A stretch of 64,000 nt of DNA, from positions 2,177,026 through 2,241,025 of the forward strand of contig CM040444.1 of NCBI GenBank assembly GCA_022749755.1. Direction: 5' to 3'. The notes beneath the pieces were generated by a model. That model ran no database searches, had not been told where the DNA came from, and saw nothing but the letters and a program-made list of their open reading frames with translations. A program made the translations under genes and the position numbers. Of the stretch, positions 24,176-35,287 are shown one piece after another (positions within the stretch are counted from its first letter, which is position 1; every line of letters starts with the position of its first letter). This DNA is from Azadirachta indica (Eukaryota; Streptophyta; Magnoliopsida; Sapindales; Meliaceae).

Positions 24176-25400
24176 TGCTGACCTTAGTGTCACACAAACT
24201 CATATTTTGATGATTACAAAATGTACCTCAATGAAAAAGAGAGACACAAACAAGAGAAGTTGAAGAATCAAGAAATAAGCTTGGGGTATTCATTACATTT
24301 CTTTTTATGGATGCTTGTGTGTGTTTATGTTTGTAATAATTGTGTAAGCTCGTGTTTTTCTACACAAATATGTTTCTACAAAATTTTATTTGTCAAAATT
24401 TATATTTTAGGTTGCTAAAACTGATTTGTTTAAAACTTTTTTTATGGAACAAAAATGCAAAATTTTTAAAACCACAAAACTGGATCAAAGTGCAAACTTT
24501 TATGAACTAAAAAAGGGACCAAACTGCAAGACTTTGAAAGTTAAAAATAGCACTACACTGCAAACTTTTCAGAAAATAGGTTTACTATAGCGATCCTCGT
24601 CTTTTAAACCGAACCAGTTCATGTGAACCAAAAAATAGAACAGTTGAGACAGAATGTTGTTTCAATTCAGTCAATTGAATTAGAACATTCAATAGATCAA
24701 ATCAGACATTTGGTTGACCGAAAAGCTGATTCTGATCCACCAAAATACTGTGCATTTTACCCATTATACCTATCAACCGAATCTACTCTAACGGTTGACT
24801 AAATTGACTTGATTTTTTAACTTTAATATGTACAATAGCTAGTTTTTTGAGCTTAAGTATATATCGAGTCATTTCACACATTGAAGCATAATTTTGAGCA
24901 TTTTATCTAAACCCTATGAGCATATAAACATTCTTTGTCTTCAAAATCATATCTTCAGCTTAGACATTATAAATCCAACATTATACGCAGCTTGCCTTCT
25001 CATTTGTAATCATTAGAAGGTGTGCTATTCTTATACTACTTTAAATTGACTGAAAGAATTGGGTCTTTTATTTATGATTAACTGAGATTGAGTGATTGAG
25101 GGGTGAAATCACTTGTAAGGTTTGAAGGAGTGCCAAAAAAAAAATCTCTTTTGGTACATTTAAAGTCTTGGGTATTCAAGGCTTGTTTATAACAAAGTCT
25201 TCAAGCAGAACTTGAAGGAGTGGATATAAACAAGATTGTGCCGAACCACAATAAATTTGGTGTGCTTGCTCTCCTCACTCTGTTTATACTTTATTTTTGC
25301 ACATTGGTACATTATGGTTATGTTGAAAAGTTTGAGTTTCTTGTAATTATTTTTAGAAACCTGATTCACCTCTCCTTTTGGGTTGTACATTAGCATTTCA
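24176..25400 (+). repeat. 5' LTR of the Sirevirus
   Basis: Starts TGCTGACCTTAG and ends TAGCATTTCA immediately before the primer site. The last 50 bases (GATTCACCTCTCCTTTTGGG) show the cytosine-rich LTR end typical of Sireviruses. The 1225-bp length is usual for the group. Confidence 0.75.
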
Positions 25401-25402
25401 AT

Positions 25403-25416
25403 TGGTATTAGAGCTC
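25403..25416 (+). other. primer binding site (tRNA-Met type)
   Basis: TGGTATTAGAGCTC differs at one position from TGGTATCAGAGC, the standard initiator-Met primer site of plant copia elements, and starts two bases after the LTR end. Confidence 0.8.
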
Positions 25417-25454
25417 TGTTTTCTTGAATAGAACTTAAACGTCTAAGAGAGATC

Positions 25455-26960
25455 ATGGCAACCCTAGGAAACTTTGAGGGACAATCAACATCTAGGCCAC
25501 AATTTTTTTATGGGAATGATAATGCATATTGGAAATCTAGAATGAAAATATTTCTACAAACTATTGATTTTAAGCTTTGGGAGATAGTTAGTAAGGGTCC
25601 ATATATTCCCACAAGGCTAAATGAAAAAGGGAAGAAATCATTTAAGCCTAGATTTGAGTGGGATGAAGTTGATAAGAGAGGTGTCTCCATGAATGCTAAA
25701 GCAATCAATGCTCTCTATTGTGTCGTAGATAAAAAGGAATTTCATAGGATTTTTGATTGTGAAACCGCCTATAAAATTAGGCATGCATTAGAAGTAGTCT
25801 ATGAGGGACTTAGTCAAGTCAAAGAATCCAAGATTAGTAAACGTACTAGACAATATGAATTGTTCAAGATTGAACCACATGAATCTATACAAGCTATGTA
25901 CATTAGATTCATGGACATCATTAATTCTCTCAAGGCTCTTGGGAAATCATTTTTCAATAGTGAGCAAGTGAAAAAGATTCTTAGATCCTTGCCAAAAGAA
26001 TGGAGAGCGAAGATGACAACAATTAAAGGGGCAAAGAATTTAAACATTCTTCTCTTGATGATCTAATTGGCTCACTTATGGACTATAAAGATAAGCTCTT
26101 TGATAATCGAGTGAACGAGGACAAAAAGAAGAAAAACATTGCCTTCAAGTCATCAACACGTGAAAGTGATGAGGAAGGTAGTGAAGGTGAAGATAATGAT
26201 GATGACATAGCTCTCACGGCAAGGAATTTCAAGAGCTATCTTAGAAAAAAATAGAGTTTTGGGAGAAGAAACCTCAAATGATTCTCGGGAGATATTCATA
26301 GAGGGGAAAGAAGTAAGAAAAATCAAGTCACTTGCCATGAATGCAAAAAGCTTGGACATGTTAAAGTTGATTGCCCTATTCTCAAATACAAGAAGTTTAA
26401 GCAGAAAGCAATGATGGTGACTTGGGATGATGAGGAATAAAATTCATCAAATGATGGTATGACAAATGAAGTCACCAATATGTGCTTCATGGCCATCAAT
26501 GATGATGAGGTAAATAATCTTGAACCTAAACATACTTATGATGAGTTGATGGATGCTTTTGAAGAATTGCATGATGATTTTGAAAAGTTGATTTCTAAAA
26601 ATCGAATTCTCAAAAATTAAATTGATGGCTTGTCTATTGCAATTGTTTCTTTGAAAGAATTAAATGCTGCTCTTGAAAATGAGAAGGAAGATTTTATAAA
26701 AGAAATATAAAATCTGAAAAATAAGTCAATTGAATTAAATAGAATAGTTCTAAAGTTTACTAAAGGTCAAAAGAATTTAAAACAACTTTTAGGATCTGAT
26801 GAAGGTGGCATTGGATACAAACCATATGCCAAACAAAAGCTTTACAAAAACTATTTTGTCAACCCTCTCCAAAAATTAAAGTAAAGGCAACTTGCAATTA
26901 CTGTAATATTTTTGAGCATGTAAGTCATAATTGTCCTATTAAGAAGAATGTATATGCGAC
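25455..26960 (+). pseudogene. Sirevirus gag, frameshifted
   Basis: Opens MATLGNFEGQSTSRPQFFYG, then NAYWKSRMKIFLQTIDFKLW and a UBN2/DUF4219-type capsid (203 open residues to 26066), including MTTIKGAKNLN. A frameshift near 26040 follows, then SLDDLIGSLMDYKDKLF, an acidic stretch, and a CCHC zinc knuckle CHECKKLGHVKVDC at 26330-26375. A coiled-coil-like segment leads to a second CCHC (CNYCNIFEHVSHNC) at 26895-26937. Stops at several places. Confidence 0.75.
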
Positions 26961-27330
26961 AACATGATTTAGGTTCCAATGAGCCAAAAATAGTTCTTGA
27001 TAGCAATTGTTCGAGGCATTTGACGGGGGACATTTCTTTACTTGCAAATTTCACAAAAATTAAAGACGGAGAATATGTCACTTTTGGGAACAGCACTAGA
27101 GGGAGAATTATTGGCTACAATAATGTGGGTAACAAGAATTCTATTTTGATTGAAAATGTCTTGTTAGCTAGCAATTTAAAGCATAATCTCTTAAGTGTTA
27201 GCTAATTGTGTGATAAAAGGTACAAAGTTATCTTTGAGCCTATATGTTGTGTGATCAAAAGCATGCTAGTTGACAAAACAATCTTTGTAGGTGTTAGAAA
27301 TGGAAATGTGCACAACTATTGATGTTGTTT
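26961..27330 (+). pseudogene. Sirevirus protease, decayed
   Basis: The active-site region reads LDSNCSRHLTGD at 26996-27031, where copia elements have DSGCSRHMTG; the glycine after DS is replaced, which should impair catalysis. It continues FGNSTRGRIIGYNNVG and NLKHNLLSVS, the usual copia protease end, and stops at 27203. Confidence 0.7.
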
Positions 27331-27359
27331 GTGTATAAAATATTGATAATTGTTTCTTC

Positions 27360-28450
27360 GCACTGTGTGAAAATAGTTGGTTATGGCATAAAGGCTAGGA
27401 CATGTAAGCATGGATTTAATTTCAAATATTCTTAAAATGAAGCTTGTAAATGGCCTTTCAAAAATTGATCTTATGGAGGATAAAATTTGTGATGCATGTC
27501 AATTTTGAAAACAAGTTAAATTCTTCTTCAAGTCAAAAATGCATATGTCAATTCTAGACCTTCACAACTTCTTCATATAAACTTATTTGGGCCATCAAGA
27601 ATTGCAAGTCTTGGTAGCAAACATTATATGTTTGTTATTGTCAATGATTTCTCAAGAGTCACATAGGTTTCTTTTTTGGCAACAAAAGATGAAGCCACTC
27701 GTGGTTTTTCAAAATTTTCTAAAAGAGTTCAAAATGGAAAAAGGGCCATCATTGCATGCATTAGGAGTGACCATAGTGGTGATTTGAAAATCTCATTTTT
27801 GAGAAATTTTGTGATAAACATGGCATTGATCATCAATTTTCATCCCCTAGGAATCCTCAATAAAATGGGGTAGTGAAAAGAAAAAAATAGGTCAATTTAA
27901 GAAACGGCTAGGGCAATGTTACATGAAAATGGTTTACCTCAATATTTTTGGGCCGAAGCTGTCAATACCTCTTGTTATGTCTTGAATCGAGTGTTGATTA
28001 GACCTACTCTTGATAAAACTCTTTATGAGCTTTGGAATAATAAAAAATCCAACATTGGCTATTTCAAAGTTTTTGGTTTTAAATGCTTCATTTTAAACAC
28101 AAAATATTAGGGAAAATTTGACTCAAAATCCAATGTTAGAATTTTTCTTGGCCCTTCAACAACTAACAAAGCTTATAGAGTGTTTAAATCCATGCATGTT
28201 ACCTTTGATGAAGCTAACCCTATCTCTATGGAGAAAGTGATTATTGATGATGAAATTGTCAAGGAAATAAAGGACATACATCTTGAGGAGTCAAACAAAG
28301 CCATACCTAAAGGCTCCACACAAGAAGAACAGGAAGGTGTACAACAAGAGGATCAAATGGTAAGAAATGAAGAAGATGATGCTCACTCACTTCCCAAGGC
28401 ATGGAGGGTTGTAAAATCACATCCAAAGGACTTGAATTTAGGAGATTAAT
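27360..28450 (+). pseudogene. Sirevirus integrase, decayed
   Basis: GAG-pre-integrase motif NSWLWHK with a shifted LGH-like segment near 27375-27410, then KICDAC near 27485. The core includes SKHYMFVIVNDFSRV near 27610-27660, TARAMLHENGLPQYFWAEAV near 27905 and YELW-NKKSNIGYFKVFGFKCF to 28095. The tail continues as the open stretch 28180-28449. Several stops and shifts. Confidence 0.7.
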
Positions 28451-28489
28451 CTTATAGCATTAAACTAGGTCATCCATTATGAATGTTGT

Positions 28490-29560
28490 AATAACATGGC
28501 TTTCATTTCTGAAATTGAACCTAAAACCTTTCTTGAGGCTAAAAAAGATGTACAGTGGATTATGGTAATGTAAGAAGAATTAAATCAATTTAATAGAAAC
28601 AAAGTTTGGGAATTGGTTCCTAGACTAGAGCATCAATCCATCATAGGCACTAAATGGGTATTTAGGAACAAGATGGAAGAATCAAGAGTGGTTGTTAGAA
28701 ATTAGGTTGTATTAGTTTCTAAAGTCTACAAACAAAAAGAAGGGATTGATTTTGATGAGACCTTTGCACTGATAGCTAAGTTAGAGTTCATTAGAATGTT
28801 TACTTGCATTTGCATGCTACAAAGAATTCATCTTATTTCAAATAGACGTCAAAAGTGCATTTATAAATGGATATATTATGAAGGAAGTTATGTTCAACAA
28901 CCTCCGAGTTTCGAAAATAAAACTCTTCCAAATCATGTTTACAAACTAACTAAGGCCTTATATGGATTAAAACAAGCTTCTCGAGCTTGGTATGAAAGGC
29001 TTAATAAATTTCTCTTGGAAAAAGGCTTTTGCATGGGCAACATTAACACCACACTCTTCATTAAATATAGAGAACATGAGTTACACATTGTCAAGTATAT
29101 GTTGATGATATCATTTTTGGTGCCACTAACACTTCTTTGTGTAAGGAATTTTCTAATTGTAAGAAAGAAGAGTTTGAAACGAGCATGATAAGAGAATTAA
29201 AATGCTTCCTTGTCCTACAAATCAAGCAATTGAAGGATGGAATCCTCATCAACCAATCCAAATAGATCAAAGATCTACTCAAGATATTTGAGTTGGAGAA
29301 CTCAAAAAATGTTGCAACTCCAATGAGCTCATTAATCAAGCTTGATAAAGACGAAAAATGTACAAATGTAGACAAAAAGAAATATAGAGGCATGATTGGT
29401 TCTGTATTGTACCTACTCGCTAAAAGAACCAATTCATGTTTAGTGTATGCTTGTGTGCAAGATTTCAATCTTATCCTAAGGAATCCCACTTGGTTGCCAT
29501 AAAAAGAAATTTTTAAATACTTGAGTGGCATTATTGACCTAGGTTTATAGTGTCTTAGAG
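28490..29560 (+). pseudogene. Sirevirus reverse transcriptase, decayed
   Basis: Motifs: W-LVPR and IIGTKWVFRNKM near 28600-28670; KEGIDFDETFA near 28738; QPPSFENKTLPNHVYKLTKA and LYGLKQASRAWYERL at 28895-29010; and the catalytic YVDDIIFGAT, still readable at 29098-29127 but in a different frame from the preceding block. KYRGMIGS-LYL near 29380 marks the connection. Frameshifts around 29090 and 29190 and several stops disable it. Confidence 0.75.
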
Positions 29561-29569
29561 GCACACATT

Positions 29570-30030
29570 TTGAAATGAATAACTATTCTAATGCTAATTT
29601 TGCAGGTTGCAAAGTCGATAGGAAAAACACTAGTGGGACTTGCCATTTTCTATGTAATTCTTTAGTCTCGTAGTCTAGTAAAAACAAAACTTAGTTGTCA
29701 TTTCTACCGTCGAGGCTGAATACATCGCTACTGGTAGTTATGCTTAAACATTTTGTATGCAACACACTCTTAGAGATTATGGCATTTTTATTAACCATTT
29801 ACCTATATTATGTGACAACACAAGTGCTATTAATTTGTCAAAAAATTTAGTTTGCCACTCAAGAGCCAAGCATATATAAATTTCACATCATTTTCTTAGA
29901 GACCATGTTCAAAAGGGAGATATTTCTATAGAATTTGTGCCTATGAAAAAACAAATAGCGTTTATTTTCACAAAACCCTTAAGCGAGGAAAGATTTAGTT
30001 CTCTGAGAAAAGAACTAGGGATCTTATGAC
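29570..30030 (+). pseudogene. Sirevirus RNase H and pol C-terminus, decayed
   Basis: ANFAGCKVDRKNTSGTCHFL at 29595-29655 is the copia RNase H start (family: ADFAGCK-DRKSTSG). The pol end reads FTKPLSEERFSSLRKELGIL just before a TGA at 30027, the characteristic Sirevirus ending. Internal stops and shifts. Confidence 0.7.
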
Positions 30031-30723
30031 TCCTGGACTAAGGTATATGATCATTCCATGCTACATGCTTTACATTCTTCTCTCTTTATGTGATTTTAAT
30101 GTAAATGTTTGACCTATACATTGTTTGGATTTGATTTATCTATACTTGTTTAACTTGCGTAATTTGTTTGCCACATGCATGATAATGTTGATCATTATCG
30201 TATTCCATGGTTTCATTTTGTCAAAATTAGCTTTGGAAATAGATGTTATCACCCAATGATAAATTTGTCTTACCATTATTAAGCTAAACATTGATTATCT
30301 AGAGTCAATATTAGAAGGAAACCTTTGAAAGAGCCAAAAATTCCAAAAGAATAATTGCAAAACTTTCTTCATGGTACGGTCAACCAAAGTCCTTAAATTG
30401 GTCTACTGAATGGGGCAAGCCAAATGGTACAAGCATTCTGCCTCCCCTTTGCCAAACTAAACTGGTTAATCAAATATGGAAAAAAAAAATCCACTGAATC
30501 AACCAAACTAGTCCACCGAATTGCCCTAAATAGTTAACCTAAATTCTAGGCATTTTTTCACCTTTTCAAAGCCGCCCAAAGCTTTTCTTCTTCATTTATC
30601 TTAGGCTCTCTCTCTCTCTCTCTAAAACCTTGTTACATTTCCTCACTATAAAATTCATTTTTCATTTCCTAAACAAGGTTTGACAGGCTATTCGTGAAAT
30701 TGGGCTTCAATCCGCATTTCACC
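30031..30723 (+). other. Sirevirus spacer between pol and 3' ORF
   Basis: Non-coding. It contains a (CT)8 run at about 30608-30624 shortly before the ATG of the extra ORF, comparable to CT-rich leaders before env-position ORFs elsewhere in the window. Confidence 0.45.
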
Positions 30724-31850
30724 ATGGCAAGTTCTTCAAGGAAAAGAAAAGGAAAGAATCGTACCAAAGCAAGGTTTGATAGCTCTTTTTTTGATTCCCT
30801 AGCTTTATCAAAGAATTTTGATACAGAATTTATGAATATACATGTCAATCCTAGTAGGATAATTGATCCTTTAGTGATTAAACCTTTAAGATTGATGAAA
30901 TGTTGGATTACATGCAATAAAGCCATTTACTAAACCTTAGGGAGTTAATATACCCCAAGTTGATGAGATTATCTTACAATAACCTATACTTTCGTGTGGA
31001 CGGACCATTAATTTCCTCTAAGAAGAATGGAGTAGCTATTAACATTGATTGTGAAATGTTGAGTGACATTTTAGAGGTTTCGGGTGATGGACTTGAATAC
31101 TTTATCACTAATGATTTTGCAGATATATTAAACATTCTCATTGAGGAGGTTTTAATGCAATAGGAGATGAGGAATTAGTTCCCGATGAAGGACATACCCA
31201 TCAAAACCTCAAATCGTCCATGGAGAGCACAATTCTTCAACATATCATCTCGATTGTTTTTCTACCAAAAATGGGTCATCAATCCGATATTAGTTATATG
31301 GACAAATTTTTGCTTTATTACATCAGAGTGCAAAAGTGTGTCAATTTGAGCTACATTGTTCTCCACGCCACGGCCAAGATAGCTAGACATAAAACCTCCA
31401 CCCTTCACTATGTTTAATTCCTTACTTTAATTGTTAAGTATTTTGGGGTACCTTTAGAGGGTAAGGAGACGATAAACATTTCCAAGAGAGATGTCTTTGA
31501 TCTTGCCTCCATTGGGAGAATTGGTTTTGTGCAAATGAGTGATGGCAAGTGGGTTAAGAAGTCTTTAGGGCATGAAAGCTCAAGTGGTAAGGCTTAATGT
31601 AGCACCTAGCAACACTACCACGGATAGTGTATCCATGCCTCTCTTCAGGGTCAACTTGACATCCTTTAAGGAGAAATGCATGAACTTAAAACTCAGGTGG
31701 ATGCTAGATTTAGTGGAGTTGAGAGCTTTATTGGTGAAATGTGTGCTAGGATCAAGAACTCCATTGGTGAAATGCATGCCAATCTTGCCCAAGTCCTAGA
31801 TTATCTTCGTCATAATTCCTCCTCTTCTGAACCATCCAACACTTGAGCTA
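30724..31850 (+). pseudogene. Sirevirus env-position ORF, decayed
   Basis: Starts MASSSRKRKGKNRTKARFDS at 30724 with a lysine/arginine-rich N-terminus, then shifted frames with SYNNLYFRVDGPLISSKKNG, a second block at 31220-31417 and a C-terminal segment with MHEL-LKTQVD-like heptads near 31670-31800. It occupies the env-like position of SIRE-type elements. No transmembrane region or signal peptide can be claimed from the broken frames, and the function is unknown. Confidence 0.55.
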
Positions 31851-32237
31851 GAGACATATTTTGTTCTTCTAGAATATTACTTTTCTTTTTGTGTTAACTC
31901 ATTGACATTGCACTTGACTTGCATTTGTGATTTTAATGACTTAGCTATATGTTGGATTCTACTATTAATATTCTCATTATCCTTGCACTTATTGTTTTTG
32001 ATGATAGTACTTTATTTCCTTGCTCTTATTCTTTTTAATGACGCCAAAATGGGAGAAAATGATATATAAGTTAAAGTTGGATTACATGAGTTGTGATGAG
32101 AAGTTAGGAAAATATGGATATAGAAGTGTCTTTTTTTTTTTTCTTTTTGTTGTGCTTGGATTATTTTTTGTAGTAGGAGCTTTATTTAAATTGATAAGGT
32201 GAGCTTTTTCATTTACCTTAAATATTTTGTCATCACC

Positions 32238-32251
32238 AAAAAGGAGGAAAT
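32238..32251 (+). other. polypurine tract of the Sirevirus
   Basis: AAAAAGGAGGAAATTG directly before the 3' LTR start TGTTGACC. Sirevirus polypurine tracts typically read as A-rich then G-rich just like this. Confidence 0.65.
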
Positions 32252-32601
32252 TGTTGACCTTAGTATCACACAAACTCATATTTTGATAATTATAAAATAT
32301 ACCTCAATGAAAAAAGGAGACATGCACAAACAAGAGAAGTTGAAGGATCAAGACACAAGGGGTATTCATTGCATATCTCTTTATGTATGCTTGTGTGTGT
32401 TTATGTTTGTAGTAATTGTGTAAGCTCATATTTTCCTATACAAGTATGTTTCTACAAAATTTCATTTGCCAAAATTTATTTCTTTAAAATATTTTAGATT
32501 GTTAAAACTTATTGGTTTAAAATTTTTTTAACGGACCAAAAATGAAAGTTTTTAAAATCACAAAACCGGATCAAAGTGCAAACTTTTGTAAACTAAAAAA
32601 G
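32252..32601 (+). repeat. 3' LTR of the Sirevirus, truncated
   Basis: Aligns with 24177-24520 of the 5' LTR (GACCTTAGTATCACACAAAC..., CAAAGTGCAAACTTTTGTAA) and stops abruptly after AACTAAAAAAG at 32601, where a different sequence begins. The remaining 870 bases of LTR are not found nearby. Confidence 0.75.
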
Positions 32602-33480
32602 TAGGGATGAGAATGAGGCAGGATCGGGGCAGGGATTGTCATCCCCGAACCCGCCCTGTTTGGGGCAAATTCAACCCTGAACCCATCTCTCTCTCAATTT
32701 TTTTAAAACAAGGTTAGGGCCAACCCAGCCCTATTTTTAACCCTCCTAACCCTTAAGCTGTCCCATTAATTCTTTTTCAACATTAATTTAATTTTGTCCA
32801 TTTTAATCAAGTACAACATATTAAAATCACCATTAATTCTTTTTTATCATTATATTCATAATTCTAAGTCTTATAAATAATTTTTTCTAATAAAAAAATA
32901 ATTCATATTTTTCCCATTTCAGTTCTTACAGTTTGTTTTTTCCTTCTTCAATCACATTTTAATTACCTCTTTTTAATTTAACTAAAATGGTACAAGCAAA
33001 TAAAAACAATACAAAAATAACTAATTTTCATATTAATAATATTAAAATACATAAAATCAAATTCAAACTTAGCAAAATTATCACAAAATCAACACTACAT
33101 TATAAAAATCAACAATCCAAACTTTCTAATATTTCTTCAATTTTTCACAACAAAAAGAACACCCACAAATTTCATTTCCACAACTTTTCAACATTCTAAA
33201 ACAAAACACAAATAACACAAAACTTTCCATAATTTCTTCAACTTTCTTCATCTGTCAGCCTACATTTTTTGTACCAAAAACATAATAAGAATTATACCAC
33301 AATGCTTTCATAATTTTTTTAAACTACAAATATATCACTTGTTAAGTAATCAACTATCATGACAAAAAAATAGCAACAATAATAATAAGAAGAAAGAACA
33401 TATAAAGATAATAATAGTGGGAAAAAAGGACTTACAACGTAGTTTTATTCCTTGTAAGCTCAAATTACCCATAAAACAAC
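32602..33480. mobile_element. possible hAT-type end and unassigned AT-rich DNA
   Basis: The LTR is broken by TAGGGATGAGAATGAGGCAG followed by GGGGCAGGG...CATCCCCGAACCCGCCC. This resembles the 'TAGGGGTGGCAA-GGGGCGGG' start of plant hAT elements. No matching inverted end or 8-bp duplication was found before the CACTA right end. The rest (32790-33480) is A-rich and shows no gene. Confidence 0.3.
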
Positions 33481-33685
33481 ACCGTTTGATTGGTAAATCT
33501 TTTTGCTTATTTTGTCACGAGCTATATGTCATAGTTTTCTAGCATTCCTTTGCCACAAAACTCACAAAAATAAACTATAGTTTTAGCGCGGAGGTTATTG
33601 ATAGTATTACATGAAGACTTTGGGACAAAAGTCATTTCTATCACAAACCACTCTATCACGAAAGCCTGCTTTTATAGTGGTGACA

Positions 33686-33800
33686 ACAAAGAAAACTTGG
33701 TTAAGACAACTGAAGCAAAGACCACCTACACTCACTTGTGCCTCATCACTACTTTATGTTTAAAGGCCGAGGTGAAAGTTGATAAAAGGGAGTAGATAAT
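33686..33800 (+). pseudogene. env-position ORF of the Athila-like element, 3' part
   Basis: Just outside the CACTA right end an open frame reads TYTHLCLITTLCLKAEVKVDK and ends at a TAG at 33793. The family has a 'FFPSLITALC-RAGV' block at this point of the Transposase_32-type domain, and the preceding block of the same domain ends at 20930 on the other side of the CACTA element. About 15-20 expected residues are missing at the junction. Confidence 0.5.
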
Positions 33801-33856
33801 AGATCTTGATTTAGTGATAAATCATGTATCCATGTCTAAGTTTATTGATCGCAACA

Positions 33857-34480
33857 ACACTAACTGTAAAGGCACGGGTCGTATCAAGTAGTAAAATGAT
33901 AAGTAAGAGTATCGTCCCACAAGGATTGAATTTTGAAACCACTACTAAGTACTATGGCCTTGAATACCCTCTGTCATTTTAATTTGAACATCTTGTTTGA
34001 GCTTGCTTTTGTCAATCTAAACGTAAGGCCAATGATATGACTTTGATTGAGAGTGCGTAAATTTTGGAAAGTAATAAATGTTGTCTTAATTTGTGTGCTT
34101 GGCTTGTTGTCAAATTTACTTTACTTTATGATTCCTTGCACATTTTGAGCACTTAACCATAATTACTTAATTGTTTGAAAATTTAGAGAAGGTTTATGTG
34201 AATAAAGTAAGTTTGTAGGGCTCCATCAAACTTTAGAACTTGTTTGATTGTCACTAGAGGAAAAAATCCTAGGGATGCTTCATTAGGGAAATAAATTAGG
34301 CTATTTTTGGTCCATTTCAGCCTTTCAAGCCAATTTAAAATTAATCAATCCTTAGTTCACCCCCATTGACCCTAAAGTTACCTTTCTTTTCTTATCACCC
34401 ATAAAATTAGGCAACCTTCAAAATAAAAAACTTACCAATCATCGTCCTACACCTTTAAGTAATCAATCATTGTAAGGCTT
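33857..34480 (-). repeat. LTR-derived fragment (reverse)
   Basis: GGCACGGGTCGTATCAAGTA and ATCGTCCCACAAGGATTG (33872-33930) match the reverse of an Athila-type LTR end seen at 10309, 18225 and 57690. The body then diverges. Boundaries are uncertain; a left flank CTAAC and a right CTAAA near 34826 are a weak candidate target duplication. Confidence 0.4.
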
Positions 34481-35274
34481 TCATGGATGGATGGATGGTG
34501 TTTGAGATGATAAATATGTTTGGTATATTATTTGTTTATATATAAAAATATATATATATATATTTATATATATAAAAGAGAAAAAGAAAAAGAAAAATAA
34601 AGAAAGAAGAATTTTGTACATATATATATATATAAAAGCATATTTATGTAAATAAATAAATTTGGGCGTATAAGTATCCTTTGTGCAAAGAGTTGTTTTG
34701 ATTTGCAAAGAAATGGGTAAGTAAAGAAAAAAGAGTCTTGAAGATTTGATGATTATATGGGAAGAATAAGAAAGTTAAAGATAATGCTCTAGGATGGTTG
34801 ATGTGCTTAGGGTACTTGAACCTCACTAAAATGTCTAATTTCTTACCCTAACCCTAACCCTAACCTAACGTTACAAGCTTAATTGAGTCCTAAGGATCCT
34901 TAATGTTGTGTTCCCTTACATTAATGGAAAGTGGTATGAAAATCAAGCCTATAGAATTCCCTAAGGAGTTCAATAGAGCTTATTTGTTCACATAAACTTA
35001 TCTGAATTGAATGATGATTAAGTATTTATGGCTATTCACACACTTACACAAGGAATCTTTGAGTAGATGACATTTGATTTTCAAGTCAAAATTCTAAACA
35101 AAATGTTAGCATTTGAAGTTTTCCTTAATTTAAGTATGTTTCTTAATCTATAAGGCTAGATTTTGTTCTGACTAAGCATATGCTCAAAATTCTCTCAGAT
35201 TATGTTGGTTATGCCTCTTTTATTGGTGATTCTTATTTTTAATTTGATTTACTTAAGGACAAGCAAACATTTAA
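34481..35274. other. AT-rich DNA before the 3' LTR
   Basis: Contains GGAT tetranucleotide repeats (34486-34498), TA-rich microsatellites (34535-34640) and a short CCCTAA run (34846-34868). The last 100 bases (GGACAAGCAAACATTTAACT) look like the standard end of an Athila/Tat internal region. No gene. Confidence 0.4.
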
Positions 35275-35285
35275 CTGTGGGGGTA
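35275..35285 (+). other. polypurine tract of the Athila-like element
   Basis: TGTGGGGGTA directly before the 3' LTR start, preceded by AAGGACAAGCAAACATTTAA. This is the usual polypurine context in Athila/Tat elements. Confidence 0.65.
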
Positions 35286-35287
35286 TT

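Larger units (their letters stand above)
24176..32601 (+). mobile_element. Sirevirus-type Ty1/copia element, decayed, 3' LTR truncated
   Basis: 5' LTR 24176-25400, tRNA-Met-type primer site at 25403, gag-pol in copia order (gag, PR, INT, RT, RNase H) to about 30030, an extra env-position ORF at 30724-31850, a purine-rich tract, and the first 350 bases of a 3' LTR beginning at 32252. The LTR copies start alike (GACCTTAGT-TCACACAAACTCATATTTTGAT). The extra 3' ORF and two gag zinc knuckles are Sirevirus (SIRE/Maximus) traits. Many stops and frameshifts show that it is dead. Confidence 0.75.
20937..33682. mobile_element. CACTA-like (En/Spm) transposon, carrying nested elements
   Basis: The left end reads CACTGCTACAAAAAGGG and the right end, on the opposite strand, CACCACTATAAAAGCAGGC. 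Both continue with GATAGA/TGTGATAGA subterminal motifs, and 3-bp ACA sits directly outside each end (20934-20936, 33683-33685). The right terminal 150 bases closely match another CACTA end at 61105. Inside are two MITEs, a decayed Sirevirus and a possible hAT end. No TNP2-type transposase was recognised, so it is non-autonomous or gutted. It splits the env-position ORF of the Athila-like element. Confidence 0.6.

Noticed and set aside
34846..34868. interstitial telomere repeat (CCCTAA)n
   Set aside because: Only three or so units, and the six-base form differs from the usual plant CCCTAAA. Most simply a chance microsatellite.
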